A stretch of DNA of 64,000 nucleotides from CAZSWR01 sp964610885 (GCA_964610885.1 CAZSWR010000004.1:1-64000); one strand, 5' to 3'. Shown: positions 1-8,638, counted from the first letter of the stretch. Notes: generated by a model not told the origin, from the sequence alone. Numbers and translations are program-made.

Positions 1-43
1 CAAACGCAAAGGCGATCAACCCAGATTTGTAAAACTTTTTCAT
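1..43 (-). CDS. Start of a secreted-protein gene, cut by the window edge
   Basis: Only the first 14 codons are inside the window. They read MKKFYKSGLIAFAF, a basic N-terminus followed by a hydrophobic stretch, typical of a Sec signal peptide. An AGGT/GGAGG ribosome binding site lies 4-9 bases upstream of the ATG (about 47-52). The function cannot be judged. Confidence 0.6.
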   Translation of the reverse strand, partial: MKKFYKSGLIAFAF

Positions 44-375
44 TGTACCTCCAAATTGTAATAAAACTAATTTTCTACTACCCTACAATCTATTCTTTAG
101 TTTTATTAGGAAGCAACTACGACCCCTCCATGTTTTAATAAACACTTCTTGATCATATCAATCGAAGTTTTTGCGCTTTGTTCTTTATACCGTTCTGAAA
201 TCAATAACAATAAATACATACAATTGTTACATATGTTTTTTACTTTTTTTTGGCGATTGAGATTGCGTCTCAAAATTGTCAATGCCATACAATCAACCCT
301 TATCAAACAATACCAATGAGAATAATCCACCGAATCTTTGTAAATTGCGTTTTTTGAAACTAAAGATTCATAGCT
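44..375. other. AT-rich divergent intergenic region
   Basis: This stretch separates a leftward secreted-protein gene from the rightward SRAP gene and should hold both promoters. It is strongly AT-rich. A 101-codon minus-strand frame crosses it, but its predicted protein has no recognisable family, and it runs into the start of the SRAP gene. I see no RNA gene or repeat here. Confidence 0.4.
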
Positions 376-1086
376 ATGTGCGGAAGATTTGCCCTCTCGA
401 TCAGGACACAAGATATTGAAAAACTTAAACCCGGCTTTGCCGTTAGCGAATCCGAACCGCCGCGGTACAACGTGGCACCGTCGATGCCGATTGCCGCATC
501 GAAGAATGACGGTGCATTCGAATTGTCGTATCTGCGTTGGGGATTGGTGCCATCGTGGGCCGGCGCTGGTCGCGGCATCCCGCCAATCGTCAACGCTCGG
601 ACGGAGTCTTTATTCTCGAAGCCAATGTACCGCCGAATCGTCAGGAACCGCAGGGCCTTAGTCTTTGCTACGGCTTATTACGAGTGGAAAAAGATCCCCG
701 GTATCAAGCAAAAGTTTCCTTATGCAATCATGCTCCCCGGCTGCGAACCGTTCACGTTCGCCGCGCTGTGGGACCGAAACCACGGCGACTCGGGCACCGG
801 CGTGGAAAGCTGCGCAATCATAACCGCCCCGGCGAGCGAGGATTTGGAGCACATCCATCCGCGAATGCCCGTGATTATTCCTGCCGAATACCGCGAAATG
901 TGGCTCTCGGACGAACCTATGCCCGACGAGGCAATTGCCGAAATGCTTTCCAACCCCGATGCGCATTTGCTCGAAGCCTTCGAGGTTTCCTCAGCGGTCA
1001 ACCGTGTGGAAAACGATTCGCCGGATTGCCTTCTGCCAGCCGATCCGTTCGCCGGCAAGGGGAATGGAGCCGAGAGTCTGTTCTAA
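376..1086 (+). CDS. SRAP-domain abasic-site protein (YedK/HMCES family)
   Basis: Members of this family cross-link to abasic sites in single-stranded DNA through the N-terminal cysteine, protecting the lesion during replication. The 236-residue protein has the usual family length. It begins MCGRF, so Cys2 becomes the N-terminal nucleophile after Met removal, which fixes the ATG at 376. The other active-site motifs are present: NARTES near residue 73, YYEWKK near 101 (catalytic Glu), and HPRMPV near 160 (catalytic His). No strong ribosome binding site is visible. It is a single gene, followed by a PP2C-type phosphatase about 130 bp downstream. Family assignment is secure; the role in this organism is inferred. 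Confidence 0.93.
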   Translation: MCGRFALSIRTQDIEKLKPGFAVSESEPPRYNVAPSMPIAASKNDGAFELSYLRWGLVPSWAGAGRGIPPIVNARTESLFSKPMYRRIVRNRRALVFATAYYEWKKIPGIKQKFPYAIMLPGCEPFTFAALWDRNHGDSGTGVESCAIITAPASEDLEHIHPRMPVIIPAEYREMWLSDEPMPDEAIAEMLSNPDAHLLEAFEVSSAVNRVENDSPDCLLPADPFAGKGNGAESLF

Positions 1087-1142
1087 ATAATCATTTTGTC
1101 TTGGATATGAATTAGCAAAGCTCCGTTCGGCTCCGAGAAACG

Positions 1143-1150
1143 TAACTTTG
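1143..1150 (+). promoter_or_regulatory. Possible -7 element upstream of the SpoIIE phosphatase gene
   Basis: TAACTTTG fits the Bacteroidota -7 consensus TAnnTTTG and lies 68 bp before the likely ATG at 1219. No TTG is found at the expected -33 spacing, so this is a partial match. Confidence 0.35.
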
Positions 1151-1218
1151 TTTATTCACACTTTTTACTTAATTTTGATTTCTTGGCTTTGATTGCTTCA
1201 AGTATTGAATTGAAAATT

Positions 1219-3342
1219 ATGAATTTGAAATTTAGAATAAACTTTACTGTTCCGTTTTTGGTCAGTATCATACTTGGCTTTTTGTTGGTAAAAATATCGG
1301 CCGAGTCGTTTTTTTTCGTTCTGGACCAATACTATACTTCAGCAGCAACGATTTTTCGGGTTTTAGTCTCGTCGGTTATTGTCTTTGCTCTGTACAAGCT
1401 ATTTTTCAAGGACTTCTACGTACGCTCGGAAAGCCCAGAGAATACCAGTATCGACAGATACTATTCCGACATGGTTAAAATCATCATTGGCTGCGTGATA
1501 TTCATCACAGGATTCTTCTTCCTGCCCCCGATGCTTACCAGCAAATTCGTCGTGCCGAACCTGCTATCTCTTCTCTATTTGCAGTTTTTCTCGCTCTATG
1601 CTACCATTCTTGGGCTGTTCATCACCCAATTCATTTATAAATGGCTTTGGGTGCATCGGCATCAGAAGACCAAAAAGCATTTGATGATTTTCAAATACTC
1701 GCTTCTGGTAATGATTATCCTCGAGATACCTTTCCATTTCGTATCAATCACAACGGATCAAATCCTCGAAATGGCGTATATATCGACTCCTTTGTCCTTG
1801 CTAATGATTTTCGTTGTTGGGCTTTTGTTCTTTACGACGAAGAAAAACATGTGGATACAGGTGTTGCCCCGCCCCCAAAAGCTGAGGTTGATCGCTCTTT
1901 CCGCTGCGGGCATGGTGCTTTCGTTGATAATAACCGTTATGTCGTTCCAAAACAAAGGCGAGGGCCGCCTCACTGCTTCGCTCATGGTTATGTATGCGTC
2001 GGGGACGATTATTTCTTGGCCGGCCATATTGTCCATTGTGTTTTTCCTTCGGATAACGTTTTCGACAATTGCCTCGTTGCCCACGACGAGGATAGTGGAA
2101 CGAAGGACTTCCGAGGTCAGCTCGCTGACGTATTTGAACCGGCTTGTGGCCGAAACAATCGATTTCGACAGCCTTATCGATACGGTTACGCAGCTGGCAT
2201 TCTATTCGTGCGACGCCTCTGCGGCCTGGACAGAAATCTACAAGGGAGACGGATCAATCACTGTTTCGGCTGTGCACAACATAGCGAAGGAAGATATTGA
2301 AAGCCTGCACAAAAACTTTGATTACACCGAACTAATCCGCTCTGTGGACAGCCCGCTGTATGTCGATTCCATAAAGGATTACCGCAAATACTATCCTGCC
2401 CTGCTCGGGATGAAATTCGCACAAAGCCTCATCGCGATTCCTCTTTTCGCCAATGGCGAGCGTTTGGGCACCTTGGCCGTCTCGCAATCCGAAGAATACG
2501 GCTTCGAAGCGGACGACGTCTCCGTACTGACGGCATTCAGCCACAACGTCAACATTGCGCTCGAGAACGCCCGGTTGCTCGAAGAATCGCTCGAGAAGGA
2601 ACGCTTCAAGCAAGAACTGTTCTTGGCCAAGGAGATGGAAGAAAAGCTCTTGCCGCAATTGCTGCCCGAAGTAAAGAACTATACGCTGGGCGCCTTCTCG
2701 ATACCGGCGCGAATCGTTGGTGGGGACTACTACGACATCGTTAAGCTCCGCGACGGGCGTTTCTGCCTGCTCATCGGCGACGTATCGGGCAAGGGCGTTA
2801 CCGCTGCCTTCTATATGGCCCAGCTCAAGGGCGTCGTGCTCGCCGTCGCAAAAGAGGCCACCGGCGCGGCAGACCTGCTCCAACGGATCAATTCAACGCT
2901 ATTCCGGGCCATGGAAAAACATATGTACATCACTCTTTCGGCGCTTGTCATCGAAAACGACGAAGGCGATATAACGATCGCCCGTGCGGGACACCTGCCG
3001 CTTGTGGTTATCAAAGAAGGCGAATTCTTTATCTACACTCCGAAAGGAATCGGCGTGGGGCTGAAGGACGAAAAGTTCTTCAACTCGACAATCGAAGACC
3101 TTCGGATCAAGTTGGACAAACACGACGCCTGCGTCCTTATGACCGACGGGCTAACCGATATGAAAACAGACTCCGACGGCGAATTTAATTATGAATATTT
3201 GAAACAAATCTTCAATTCTGAAGTATATAATAATGCGGGGGAAATCGTCGAAAGGGTCAAAAGAGAAATCATCAGATTGGCCGAATTGGACGAAAACCAC
3301 GACGACGTAACGCTCTTTGTGGCAGAATATATCGGGGAATAA
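1219..3342 (+). CDS. Membrane GAF-SpoIIE (PP2C) serine phosphatase, RsbU-like
   Basis: This is a 707-residue sensor phosphatase of the RsbU/SpoIIE type. These enzymes dephosphorylate a STAS anti-sigma-factor antagonist in partner-switching pathways. The N-terminal 300 residues contain about eight hydrophobic helices. A GAF-like region follows at about 315-460, then a PP2C domain at about 480-705 with metal-binding motifs GGDYYD, GDVSGKG, MTDGLTD and HDDVTLF. The frame is open to a TTG at 1183, but the ATG at 1219 (MNLKFRINF) directly precedes the first membrane helix and is preferred. The next two genes encode the STAS and HATPase partners. The signal sensed by the membrane region is unknown. 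Confidence 0.88.
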   Translation: MNLKFRINFTVPFLVSIILGFLLVKISAESFFFVLDQYYTSAATIFRVLVSSVIVFALYKLFFKDFYVRSESPENTSIDRYYSDMVKIIIGCVIFITGFFFLPPMLTSKFVVPNLLSLLYLQFFSLYATILGLFITQFIYKWLWVHRHQKTKKHLMIFKYSLLVMIILEIPFHFVSITTDQILEMAYISTPLSLLMIFVVGLLFFTTKKNMWIQVLPRPQKLRLIALSAAGMVLSLIITVMSFQNKGEGRLTASLMVMYASGTIISWPAILSIVFFLRITFSTIASLPTTRIVERRTSEVSSLTYLNRLVAETIDFDSLIDTVTQLAFYSCDASAAWTEIYKGDGSITVSAVHNIAKEDIESLHKNFDYTELIRSVDSPLYVDSIKDYRKYYPALLGMKFAQSLIAIPLFANGERLGTLAVSQSEEYGFEADDVSVLTAFSHNVNIALENARLLEESLEKERFKQELFLAKEMEEKLLPQLLPEVKNYTLGAFSIPARIVGGDYYDIVKLRDGRFCLLIGDVSGKGVTAAFYMAQLKGVVLAVAKEATGAADLLQRINSTLFRAMEKHMYITLSALVIENDEGDITIARAGHLPLVVIKEGEFFIYTPKGIGVGLKDEKFFNSTIEDLRIKLDKHDACVLMTDGLTDMKTDSDGEFNYEYLKQIFNSEVYNNAGEIVERVKREIIRLAELDENHDDVTLFVAEYIGE

Positions 3343-3431
3343 AAAGTTGGAACGTTTTTTGTTGTTAGTTAATATTGTTGCATAGAGTGAATTCTCGAGT
3401 TGGAATTGATAACTGAATATTTGAGGTATAG

Positions 3432-3815
3432 ATGTCTGAACAAATGAAATTCTCGATTGAAAAAAAGAACATGAGCGAAATTGATTGCTTGTATCTGAAT
3501 GGATACTTGGACGCTCACACGGCTCCCGAACTCGAAACGGCTATTTCCGATTTGGTGGACGCCGGTAGAAACAAAATTCTTGTGAATTTCTCGAATTTAG
3601 ACTATATATCCAGCGCCGGACTTGGCGTCTTTATGGCGTTTATCGAAAATGTGCGCGAAACCGGTGGAGACATCAAACTGGCGGAAATGAAGCCAAAAGT
3701 TTTCTCAGTCTTCGACCTGCTCGGCTTCCCCCTGCTGTTCGATATCGAAAACAGCCAAGAAACTGCAATTAACAAATTTACAAGCGGCGAGACGAGACAC
3801 GATGTTACCGAATAA
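3432..3815 (+). CDS. STAS-domain anti-sigma factor antagonist
   Basis: This 127-residue protein has a single STAS domain like SpoIIAA/RsbV. Its motif YISSAGLGVF at about 58-67 contains the serine (60 or 61) that is phosphorylated by the cognate kinase and dephosphorylated by the SpoIIE phosphatase. It lies between the phosphatase gene and the HATPase gene, and its 3' end overlaps the latter by 14 bp, which suggests translational coupling. No sigma factor is encoded nearby, so the final target could be a sigma factor elsewhere or another output. Confidence 0.9.
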   Translation: MSEQMKFSIEKKNMSEIDCLYLNGYLDAHTAPELETAISDLVDAGRNKILVNFSNLDYISSAGLGVFMAFIENVRETGGDIKLAEMKPKVFSVFDLLGFPLLFDIENSQETAINKFTSGETRHDVTE

Positions 3816-4248
3816 AGAAATATTGGTTGATAAGATTTGTGTCTCGAGCGATTTCGGCGAACTGACCCACATTCGCGAATTCGTGATCCACAAAGCGATT
3901 GAGTTCGGATTCAACGAAGAAGAAGCCTTCCGCATCTCGCTGGCCGTGGACGAAGCCTGCTCGAACCTGATACGCCACGCCTTCAAAATGGATGCCTCGC
4001 AAAGGATATGCGTCCTGATCCAAACCGATTCAAACGAGTTCATTGTCGATATCCAAGATATGGGATGCCCCTTCAACCCATTGGACGTGGCCCCACCGGA
4101 AATGATGGAATACTTCAAACAGTTCAAAAAAGGCGGCCTCGGGATACATATTATGCGCTCGGTTATGGACGAAATTTCGTACCAGCCATCGCCAGACAAG
4201 GCCGCTCCAAACACGCTGCGGCTGAAGAAATACAAGAGCGCGTCTTAA
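3802..4248 (+). CDS. RsbW/SpoIIAB-like serine kinase, HATPase_c
   Basis: This 148-residue GHKL ATPase of the anti-sigma-factor type would phosphorylate the STAS protein encoded just upstream and sequester its target. Visible ATP-binding motifs are the N box DEACSNLIRHAF near residue 50, the G1-like DMGCPFNP near 89, and the glycine-rich GGLGIHIM near 112. It overlaps the STAS gene by 14 bp, completing the phosphatase-antagonist-kinase set. The partner downstream of the kinase is not in the window. Confidence 0.88.
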   Translation: MLPNKEILVDKICVSSDFGELTHIREFVIHKAIEFGFNEEEAFRISLAVDEACSNLIRHAFKMDASQRICVLIQTDSNEFIVDIQDMGCPFNPLDVAPPEMMEYFKQFKKGGLGIHIMRSVMDEISYQPSPDKAAPNTLRLKKYKSAS

Positions 4249-4433
4249 TCAATCGGTTTATTAGTTTCGTTGTCAATTATTTTCACGATCGCCCAAATCA
4301 GCATTGGTTTGGGTGAACTCACATCTCCACATGCCTTTTATTCAATTTGCCCTTACTGTAAAGCTTTCCACTCTGACACACAAGATAGCGGTTTGAATTT
4401 CAAATTGTTCATTTAGATTTGACATTTTTGCTA
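4249..4433. other. Gene-free stretch with a CCCAAA/TTTGGG hairpin
   Basis: After the HATPase stop there is a small inverted repeat CCCAAA...TTTGGG at about 4291-4312. It could end the operon transcript, but no T-run follows it. No coding potential is seen. Confidence 0.35.
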
Positions 4434-4540
4434 TACCCTCATCCCTGGCCCTTCTCCCGACAGGAGAAGGGAGCAAGGAAAAGTGTTTTGTTGAAAGTCC
4501 CTTTCGCCCTTTGGGAGAAAGGGATTTAGGGATTGAGGGT
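4434..4540. repeat. MITE-like palindromic repeat, about 107 bp
   Basis: Imperfect terminal inverted repeats, starting ACCCTCATCCCTGGCCCTT and ending GGATTTAGGGATTGAGGGT, enclose a second inverted pair (CTTCTCCC near the left end, GGGAGAAAG near the right). There is no coding capacity. The layout is that of the short CCCTCA/TGAGGG palindromic repeats scattered in many bacterial genomes. Only one copy is in this window, so mobility is inferred. Confidence 0.6.
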
Positions 4541-4593
4541 TTTTCTAATGCACAATCTGATTTGAACCTCAAATCGGTATTGCTTATTTTGGG

Positions 4594-5373
4594 TTAGAAC
4601 TCATAAACGTATCCGGTTTTCACTTGCGGCGTGCCGAATTCGGCGTGGAACCGCGCCAGGACAGGAAGCTGCGTGCAATGCGAAGGAAGGATCTTTCGGA
4701 TATTATTCTGTTTGAAATACTCGATTGTCCTCTCCGACTGCTCGTCAGCGCGGAGCAAATGGAACCCACCAATCACGGCATAAACTGTATGGATCCCGCT
4801 TACAAGTTTGGCGTGCTCGATAGTGTTGCAAATGCCCGAATGGGCGCAGCCGGAAACCACAACCAATCCATTATCTGTGATTACTGCAAGCGCGGAATCG
4901 TCCGGTATGAAATCATCGGCACCGATTTCGTCCGCGAAAGGAGTCGTGATCGATTCGAAATCGTTGAGACGCGGGATCTGGCCAAGGAACACAATCGAAT
5001 CGGAGAGCCACACAGACTTGGCGGAAGTCTGCACGTCGAATTTGCAGCAAATCTCTTCTTTGCTGAGCGCAAGCCCGACGTAGTCTCTGCCACGTTTCGA
5101 GTATCTTTTCGTAAAAGCATATGGGTGGCAGATCAACTTTTTGTTTGCGATGAAAGCCAGCCCATCGCCGTGGTCCCAGTGGCCGTGGCTGAGCACGGCG
5201 GTACCGACGGAGTCCAAATCAATCGACAAGCGGCGGGCATTTTGCAGGAAAACGTCCGTGCAGCCCGCGTCGAAGAGGCAAGCAGCGCCATTGTGTTCGA
5301 TGAGGTACGAGAGGCCATGCTCGGCCAGGAACCTATCGCTTGCAACATTTTCAGTAAGTACGGAGAGTTTCAT
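4594..5373 (-). CDS. Metallo-beta-lactamase-fold hydrolase (COG1237-like)
   Basis: The 259-residue protein has the MBL metal-binding motif LSHGHWDHGDG near residue 60, GCAHSG near 175, and a late GGFHLL followed by PSHCTQ near 203-234. This pattern matches the family annotated as 7,8-dihydropterin-6-yl-methyl-4-(beta-D-ribofuranosyl)aminobenzene 5'-phosphate synthase in methanogens. In bacteria that family's substrate is generally unproven. The start ATG overlaps the stop of the RhuM fragment upstream (ATGA), so translation may depend on it. The protein appears full length. The specific reaction should not be assumed. Confidence 0.82.
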   Translation of the reverse strand: MKLSVLTENVASDRFLAEHGLSYLIEHNGAACLFDAGCTDVFLQNARRLSIDLDSVGTAVLSHGHWDHGDGLAFIANKKLICHPYAFTKRYSKRGRDYVGLALSKEEICCKFDVQTSAKSVWLSDSIVFLGQIPRLNDFESITTPFADEIGADDFIPDDSALAVITDNGLVVVSGCAHSGICNTIEHAKLVSGIHTVYAVIGGFHLLRADEQSERTIEYFKQNNIRKILPSHCTQLPVLARFHAEFGTPQVKTGYVYEF

Positions 5374-5642
5374 ATAGCATCAAGACAATAAAATGAAGTC
5401 AGATAATTCTTACCATCGCTGGCAGTTGTTTCCATTTTGGAAATAACTGAATTTTCGTCTAACTCACCGGATTCAAAGATGTTTTTCAAATGTTTGGAAA
5501 TAGCAGGCACTTCAACACCAAATAGTTCAGCCATAGCTTTCTGAGTCAGCCAAAAGGTTTCCTCGCTGAAAACCACATCAACGCTTACTTTACCTTTGGG
5601 AGTTCTATATATTATTATTTCAGATGTTTTGCTCAAATCCAA
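5370..5642 (-). pseudogene. Truncated RhuM-family (Fic/DOC-associated) gene
   Basis: The 90-residue product matches the N-terminus of the RhuM virulence-protein family. It contains the WLTQKAMAELFGV helix-turn-helix-like region, the AISKHLKNIFESGEL segment, and the diagnostic DGKNY...FYCLDAI motif. Intact family members run to roughly 330 residues. Here the frame stops immediately after DAI, at the exact point where the MBL gene starts, so the C-terminal two thirds are missing. A deletion or rearrangement junction near 5373 explains this best. A functional short protein cannot be excluded. Confidence 0.75.
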
Positions 5643-5714
5643 TTCATTACCTTCTCAAAATAGACTACACTTATAAATGAAAGCAATTTATTGTTTTTTT
5701 AGCAAGAAAAGAAT

Positions 5715-5738
5715 AAGCCACCCTTAAAGTGGCTTTTT
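5715..5738 (-). terminator. Probable ssrA terminator hairpin
   Basis: AAGCCAC and GTGGCTT form a 7-bp stem about 95 bp beyond the tmRNA 3' end. On the minus strand it is followed by a T-rich, interrupted run (ATTCTTTTCTT). On the plus strand a cleaner T5 follows, but no plus-strand gene ends here. Confidence 0.55.
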
Positions 5739-5832
5739 ATCGGATATTGCGTTTTTGTCAGTAATTTCCTGGTATAAAAGTCTTTTATTCCAGTAACATT
5801 CTGGTATTATAATTACTTACAAAAACAAGTAG

Positions 5833-6197
5833 TGGAGATGGCGGGAGTCGAACCCGCGTCCGAAGAGCTTCACGCAAGGCATCTACATGCGTAGTCTGTC
5901 AATTGGTTTAACTATAGCGTTCACCGGCAAACAGGTACATTATAGCGATTAACAGTTTTAGTTTCGGCGCCTACCCTGCCAAACAGCAGTCACCTATTTC
6001 GTCTTTTTTCGACACCCGGACACGTCCCGACGAACAGAGCGCGTATCTCGGATGTGGTTGCGTGTTTATTTACGCAGCCATTGCATAATCATTGTTGGCA
6101 TTTATAGCCTCGCCAGTTTTATTATCGTGCACCACCAGCGAAGAGCACGGCACGCCGCAATTGCATTCCATCACCCCGTCGAAGCCGTTTCATCCCC
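5833..6197 (-). ncRNA. ssrA: Transfer-messenger RNA (tmRNA)
   Basis: tmRNA rescues stalled ribosomes by acting first as an alanyl-tRNA-like molecule and then as a short message. The 5' acceptor strand GGGGATG (6197 downward) pairs with CATCTCC at the 3' end (5834-5840). The T arm GCGGGTTCGACTCCCGC is intact, and the 5' end continues with the characteristic AAACGGCTTCGACGGGG. The tag reading frame ends GEAINANNDYAMAA then TAA (about 6070-6115), close to tags ending YAMAA or YALAA in other bacteria. After the discriminator A the genome reads CTA, so the CCA tail must be added after transcription. A TATATTTG promoter lies just upstream. Confidence 0.96.
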
Positions 6198-6213
6198 ATC
6201 AAAGAACGTATTG

Positions 6214-6221
6214 CAAATATA
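6214..6221 (-). promoter_or_regulatory. ssrA promoter -7 element (TATATTTG)
   Basis: TATATTTG on the minus strand matches the Bacteroidota -7 consensus TAnnTTTG. It lies 16 bp upstream of the mature tmRNA 5' end, leaving room for a short leader trimmed by RNase P. A weak -33 candidate (TTCTG) is about 21 bp further up. Confidence 0.6.
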
Positions 6222-6369
6222 CGGAAAATATTGCGATTATTGCAGAATTGTTTGAGAGACATAGACAAATTAATCGTAAGCACAAAGTATCGCTATAGTG
6301 ATTTGTGCGCCTTAGAGTATAATTGCCCTATAAACAAAGGCAATCAGGTGTAATAAGGTAAAGATAACG

Positions 6370-7083
6370 CTATATATCCAATCTCCCCTGAGCCAGCCCA
6401 TCCATTATGGCGACGCATTTGCGTATAGGCTTGGCAATTGCATTGCTCACCAATTGGCCCACGACGATCACCAAAGCCGAAAGGACAAGCGTCCAAATCA
6501 GGATTGTAACCCTTATAGTGTCCAAGCGGTCGGAGATGTCGTCTGTGTTCATGCCCGTGCCCACGATCCAACCCCATGGCTCGAACAGACGCCCCAACGA
6601 CATTTTTGAGTAGTTTTTCGAATCGCCTTCCTTTTTCCAGACGTAGTCGATAAACCCTTGGCCGCCGGCTTTGCATTTGTTCACGAGTTCGATCAAGTAT
6701 TGCTTGCCGTTCGGGTCCTTAATGCCCGCTAGTTCCTTCCCGTTGTTCTCTTTTTTCACGGGATTTTGGACCATTTTCTCGAAATCGTTAATCCAGAAAT
6801 AATTGTTGCCGTCGTAGCGCAATTCGCCAATACGTTCGAGGGCTTCTTTCTTCGCCGAGTCTTCCGTCATTTTGTGAGAGGCTACTCGCGAATACATTTC
6901 TTTCATAATACCGTGGGCAAGGTCGATCTGGCTGACCAGCGAGGCTTGCTTGTCTTTCATGATTTCGTTTTCAATTTCCGGTACGACCATTACAAGCATA
7001 TACGCGATAAACACAATGTTGATAGCAATTACGAACGAAGTAATCTTCGTCTTGATGCTCATGTTTTTTAGGTTGAGCTTCAT
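6370..7083 (-). CDS. Cache-domain chemoreceptor, truncated in HAMP
   Basis: The 237-residue protein has a first membrane helix at about 10-32, a periplasmic single Cache (sCache_2-like) domain with DGNNYFWIND and GWIVGTGMNTDDI motifs, and a second helix at about 185-208. A HAMP start (KPIRKCVAIMDGLAQGRLDI) follows and ends in TAG. Methyl-accepting chemotaxis proteins normally continue through HAMP into a coiled-coil signalling domain of over 250 residues. That part is absent, and nothing downstream resembles it. The ATG at 7083 is preceded by AGGTGG and is preferred over an upstream start at 7155. It may be a remnant or a ligand-binding stub. Confidence 0.8.
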   Translation of the reverse strand: MKLNLKNMSIKTKITSFVIAINIVFIAYMLVMVVPEIENEIMKDKQASLVSQIDLAHGIMKEMYSRVASHKMTEDSAKKEALERIGELRYDGNNYFWINDFEKMVQNPVKKENNGKELAGIKDPNGKQYLIELVNKCKAGGQGFIDYVWKKEGDSKNYSKMSLGRLFEPWGWIVGTGMNTDDISDRLDTIRVTILIWTLVLSALVIVVGQLVSNAIAKPIRKCVAIMDGLAQGRLDI

Positions 7084-7240
7084 TTTTCCACCTAGATTTT
7101 CAATGAATATAGATAAATTCCATGTAAAGATAATGAAACATTCTAAAGAAATCAAATACTATTTATACAATATTTTAATTTTTGCACAGTTATTGTTATC
7201 AGACATAGAGTAGTTCTAACAAATTTTAAAGGGTATAGCT

Positions 7241-8554
7241 ATGAAAAAAACTTTTCTTTTTGCATTCTTATTCTCCGCTACGGCTTTGCTTGCACAGCCC
7301 AAGGACGCGGCCAAACCGGCCGACGAATGGAAGATTTTCGGCGAATCGCAGATCAGAACCGAACTCGACGGCCGCGACTTCTCGAACCTTACGCACCCAT
7401 ATTCATTCACTCACATGCGGACGCGCGTCGGAGTGGAGAAACAATTCGGCAGCCGCATATTCATGAAAGCAACACTCCAAGACACAAGGCTTTGGGGCAA
7501 AGAAACCTCCACAACCGCTGATATGCACAACCTCGACCTTCACGAAGGATACGTACGATTCTCTGACTTCCTCGAAATCCCAATTTCAGTCCAGGCCGGA
7601 CGTTTCGAAATGAATTACGGCACATCCCGCTTCATTTCGTCCGTGCAATGGTTCTGGAATGCCCGCGCGTTCGACGGCTTCAAGATTCGCTATCAGGACA
7701 AAGCTTTCTGGGCAGACCTCTTCGGGACAACCATTAATACGAAAAACTCGTATCAATACATATCGTCATTAGACGCTTCAAATAGCGTCAACAATTGGCC
7801 CGACAGTTCGTCGTTCCTCTATGGTTTATGGACGAATACGAAATTCGATGCCAATAACAATGCCGACATCTTTCTGTATTATGAAAGAAACAATATAACC
7901 GTCAACAATGATGGCGATAAAGCACTGAACAGATACACTGTGGGCGCCACATATTGGGGAAACCTTACTGACGAAATGAAAATAATTGCTGAGGGTGCAT
8001 ATCAATTCGGAACAGCTGGATCTCTCGATATTTCTGCATATACAGCCGGTCTGAAATTCAAATACGACACTAAGCCGATTGGCTTCGAAGCGGCTGTCGA
8101 TATGCTCTCGGGCACAAAATCAGAAGACTATGAAGACGGAAAGTGGCACAATTTCGAGCGCCCATACGCCTCCAGCCTCGCATTCTTTGGACGTATGTCT
8201 TACCTTACCACCTCGAATCAGAGCGTTTATGGCAATTGCGGTATTATCGACCCGAACTTGAAGATCAATTTCGAATCAGAGAAAAAAGAAATTCAAGCCT
8301 ATCTGCACTACCACTACCTGATGGCCGCTAATGCTCTGCCTATTACAGATGGAGAAACAACAAGCGACAAATCCGGAATCGGCAATGAAATCGATTTCGA
8401 CTTGGTCTATAACGTAACGAAGGGCGCCAGCTTCCAAATCGGCGGTGGCGTTTTCCTCCCCGGCGACATCATGAAAGCAAAATGGAGCAGCGAATCCTTC
8501 AAAAGAGAAGACATGGGCTTCTGGGTTTACCTCGGCACGAACGTAAAATTATAA
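7241..8554 (+). CDS. Outer-membrane beta-barrel porin-like protein
   Basis: The 437-residue protein has a clear signal peptide (MKKTFLFAFLFSATALLAQ) and then alternating aromatic and polar strands typical of a 14-18-stranded barrel, resembling the alginate-export/porin superfamily. Motifs such as GRFEMNYGTSRF and WFWNARAFDGF resemble those of anion-selective porins in Bacteroidota and Proteobacteria. It has an AAGGGTA-type site upstream and is followed by a strong terminator, so it is monocistronic. The substrate is unknown. Confidence 0.78.
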   Translation: MKKTFLFAFLFSATALLAQPKDAAKPADEWKIFGESQIRTELDGRDFSNLTHPYSFTHMRTRVGVEKQFGSRIFMKATLQDTRLWGKETSTTADMHNLDLHEGYVRFSDFLEIPISVQAGRFEMNYGTSRFISSVQWFWNARAFDGFKIRYQDKAFWADLFGTTINTKNSYQYISSLDASNSVNNWPDSSSFLYGLWTNTKFDANNNADIFLYYERNNITVNNDGDKALNRYTVGATYWGNLTDEMKIIAEGAYQFGTAGSLDISAYTAGLKFKYDTKPIGFEAAVDMLSGTKSEDYEDGKWHNFERPYASSLAFFGRMSYLTTSNQSVYGNCGIIDPNLKINFESEKKEIQAYLHYHYLMAANALPITDGETTSDKSGIGNEIDFDLVYNVTKGASFQIGGGVFLPGDIMKAKWSSESFKREDMGFWVYLGTNVKL

Positions 8555-8576
8555 GTAAAGAGTATTATACTTTTTC

Positions 8577-8611
8577 AAAGGCTGCCCTATATAAATGGGG
8601 CGGCCTTTTTT
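8577..8611 (+). terminator. Rho-independent terminator after the porin
   Basis: AAGGCTGCCC and GGGCGGCCTT form a stem around an AT-rich loop and are followed by a T-run, 23 bp after the porin stop. Confidence 0.85.
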
Positions 8612-8638
8612 GTTTCAGGTAGAGAGTTATTTCATTAG

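Noticed and set aside
106..411. 101-codon minus-strand ORF in the first intergenic region
   Set aside because: It overlaps the SRAP gene start, lies in the promoter region of two divergent genes, has no ribosome binding site that I can see and no recognisable family.
1641..2300. 219-codon frame inside the phosphatase gene
   Set aside because: It is an out-of-frame shadow of the SpoIIE gene, whose domains cover the same DNA.
6052..6298. Two overlapping short plus-strand ORFs
   Set aside because: They lie across the tmRNA gene and its promoter; the RNA explains the sequence fully.
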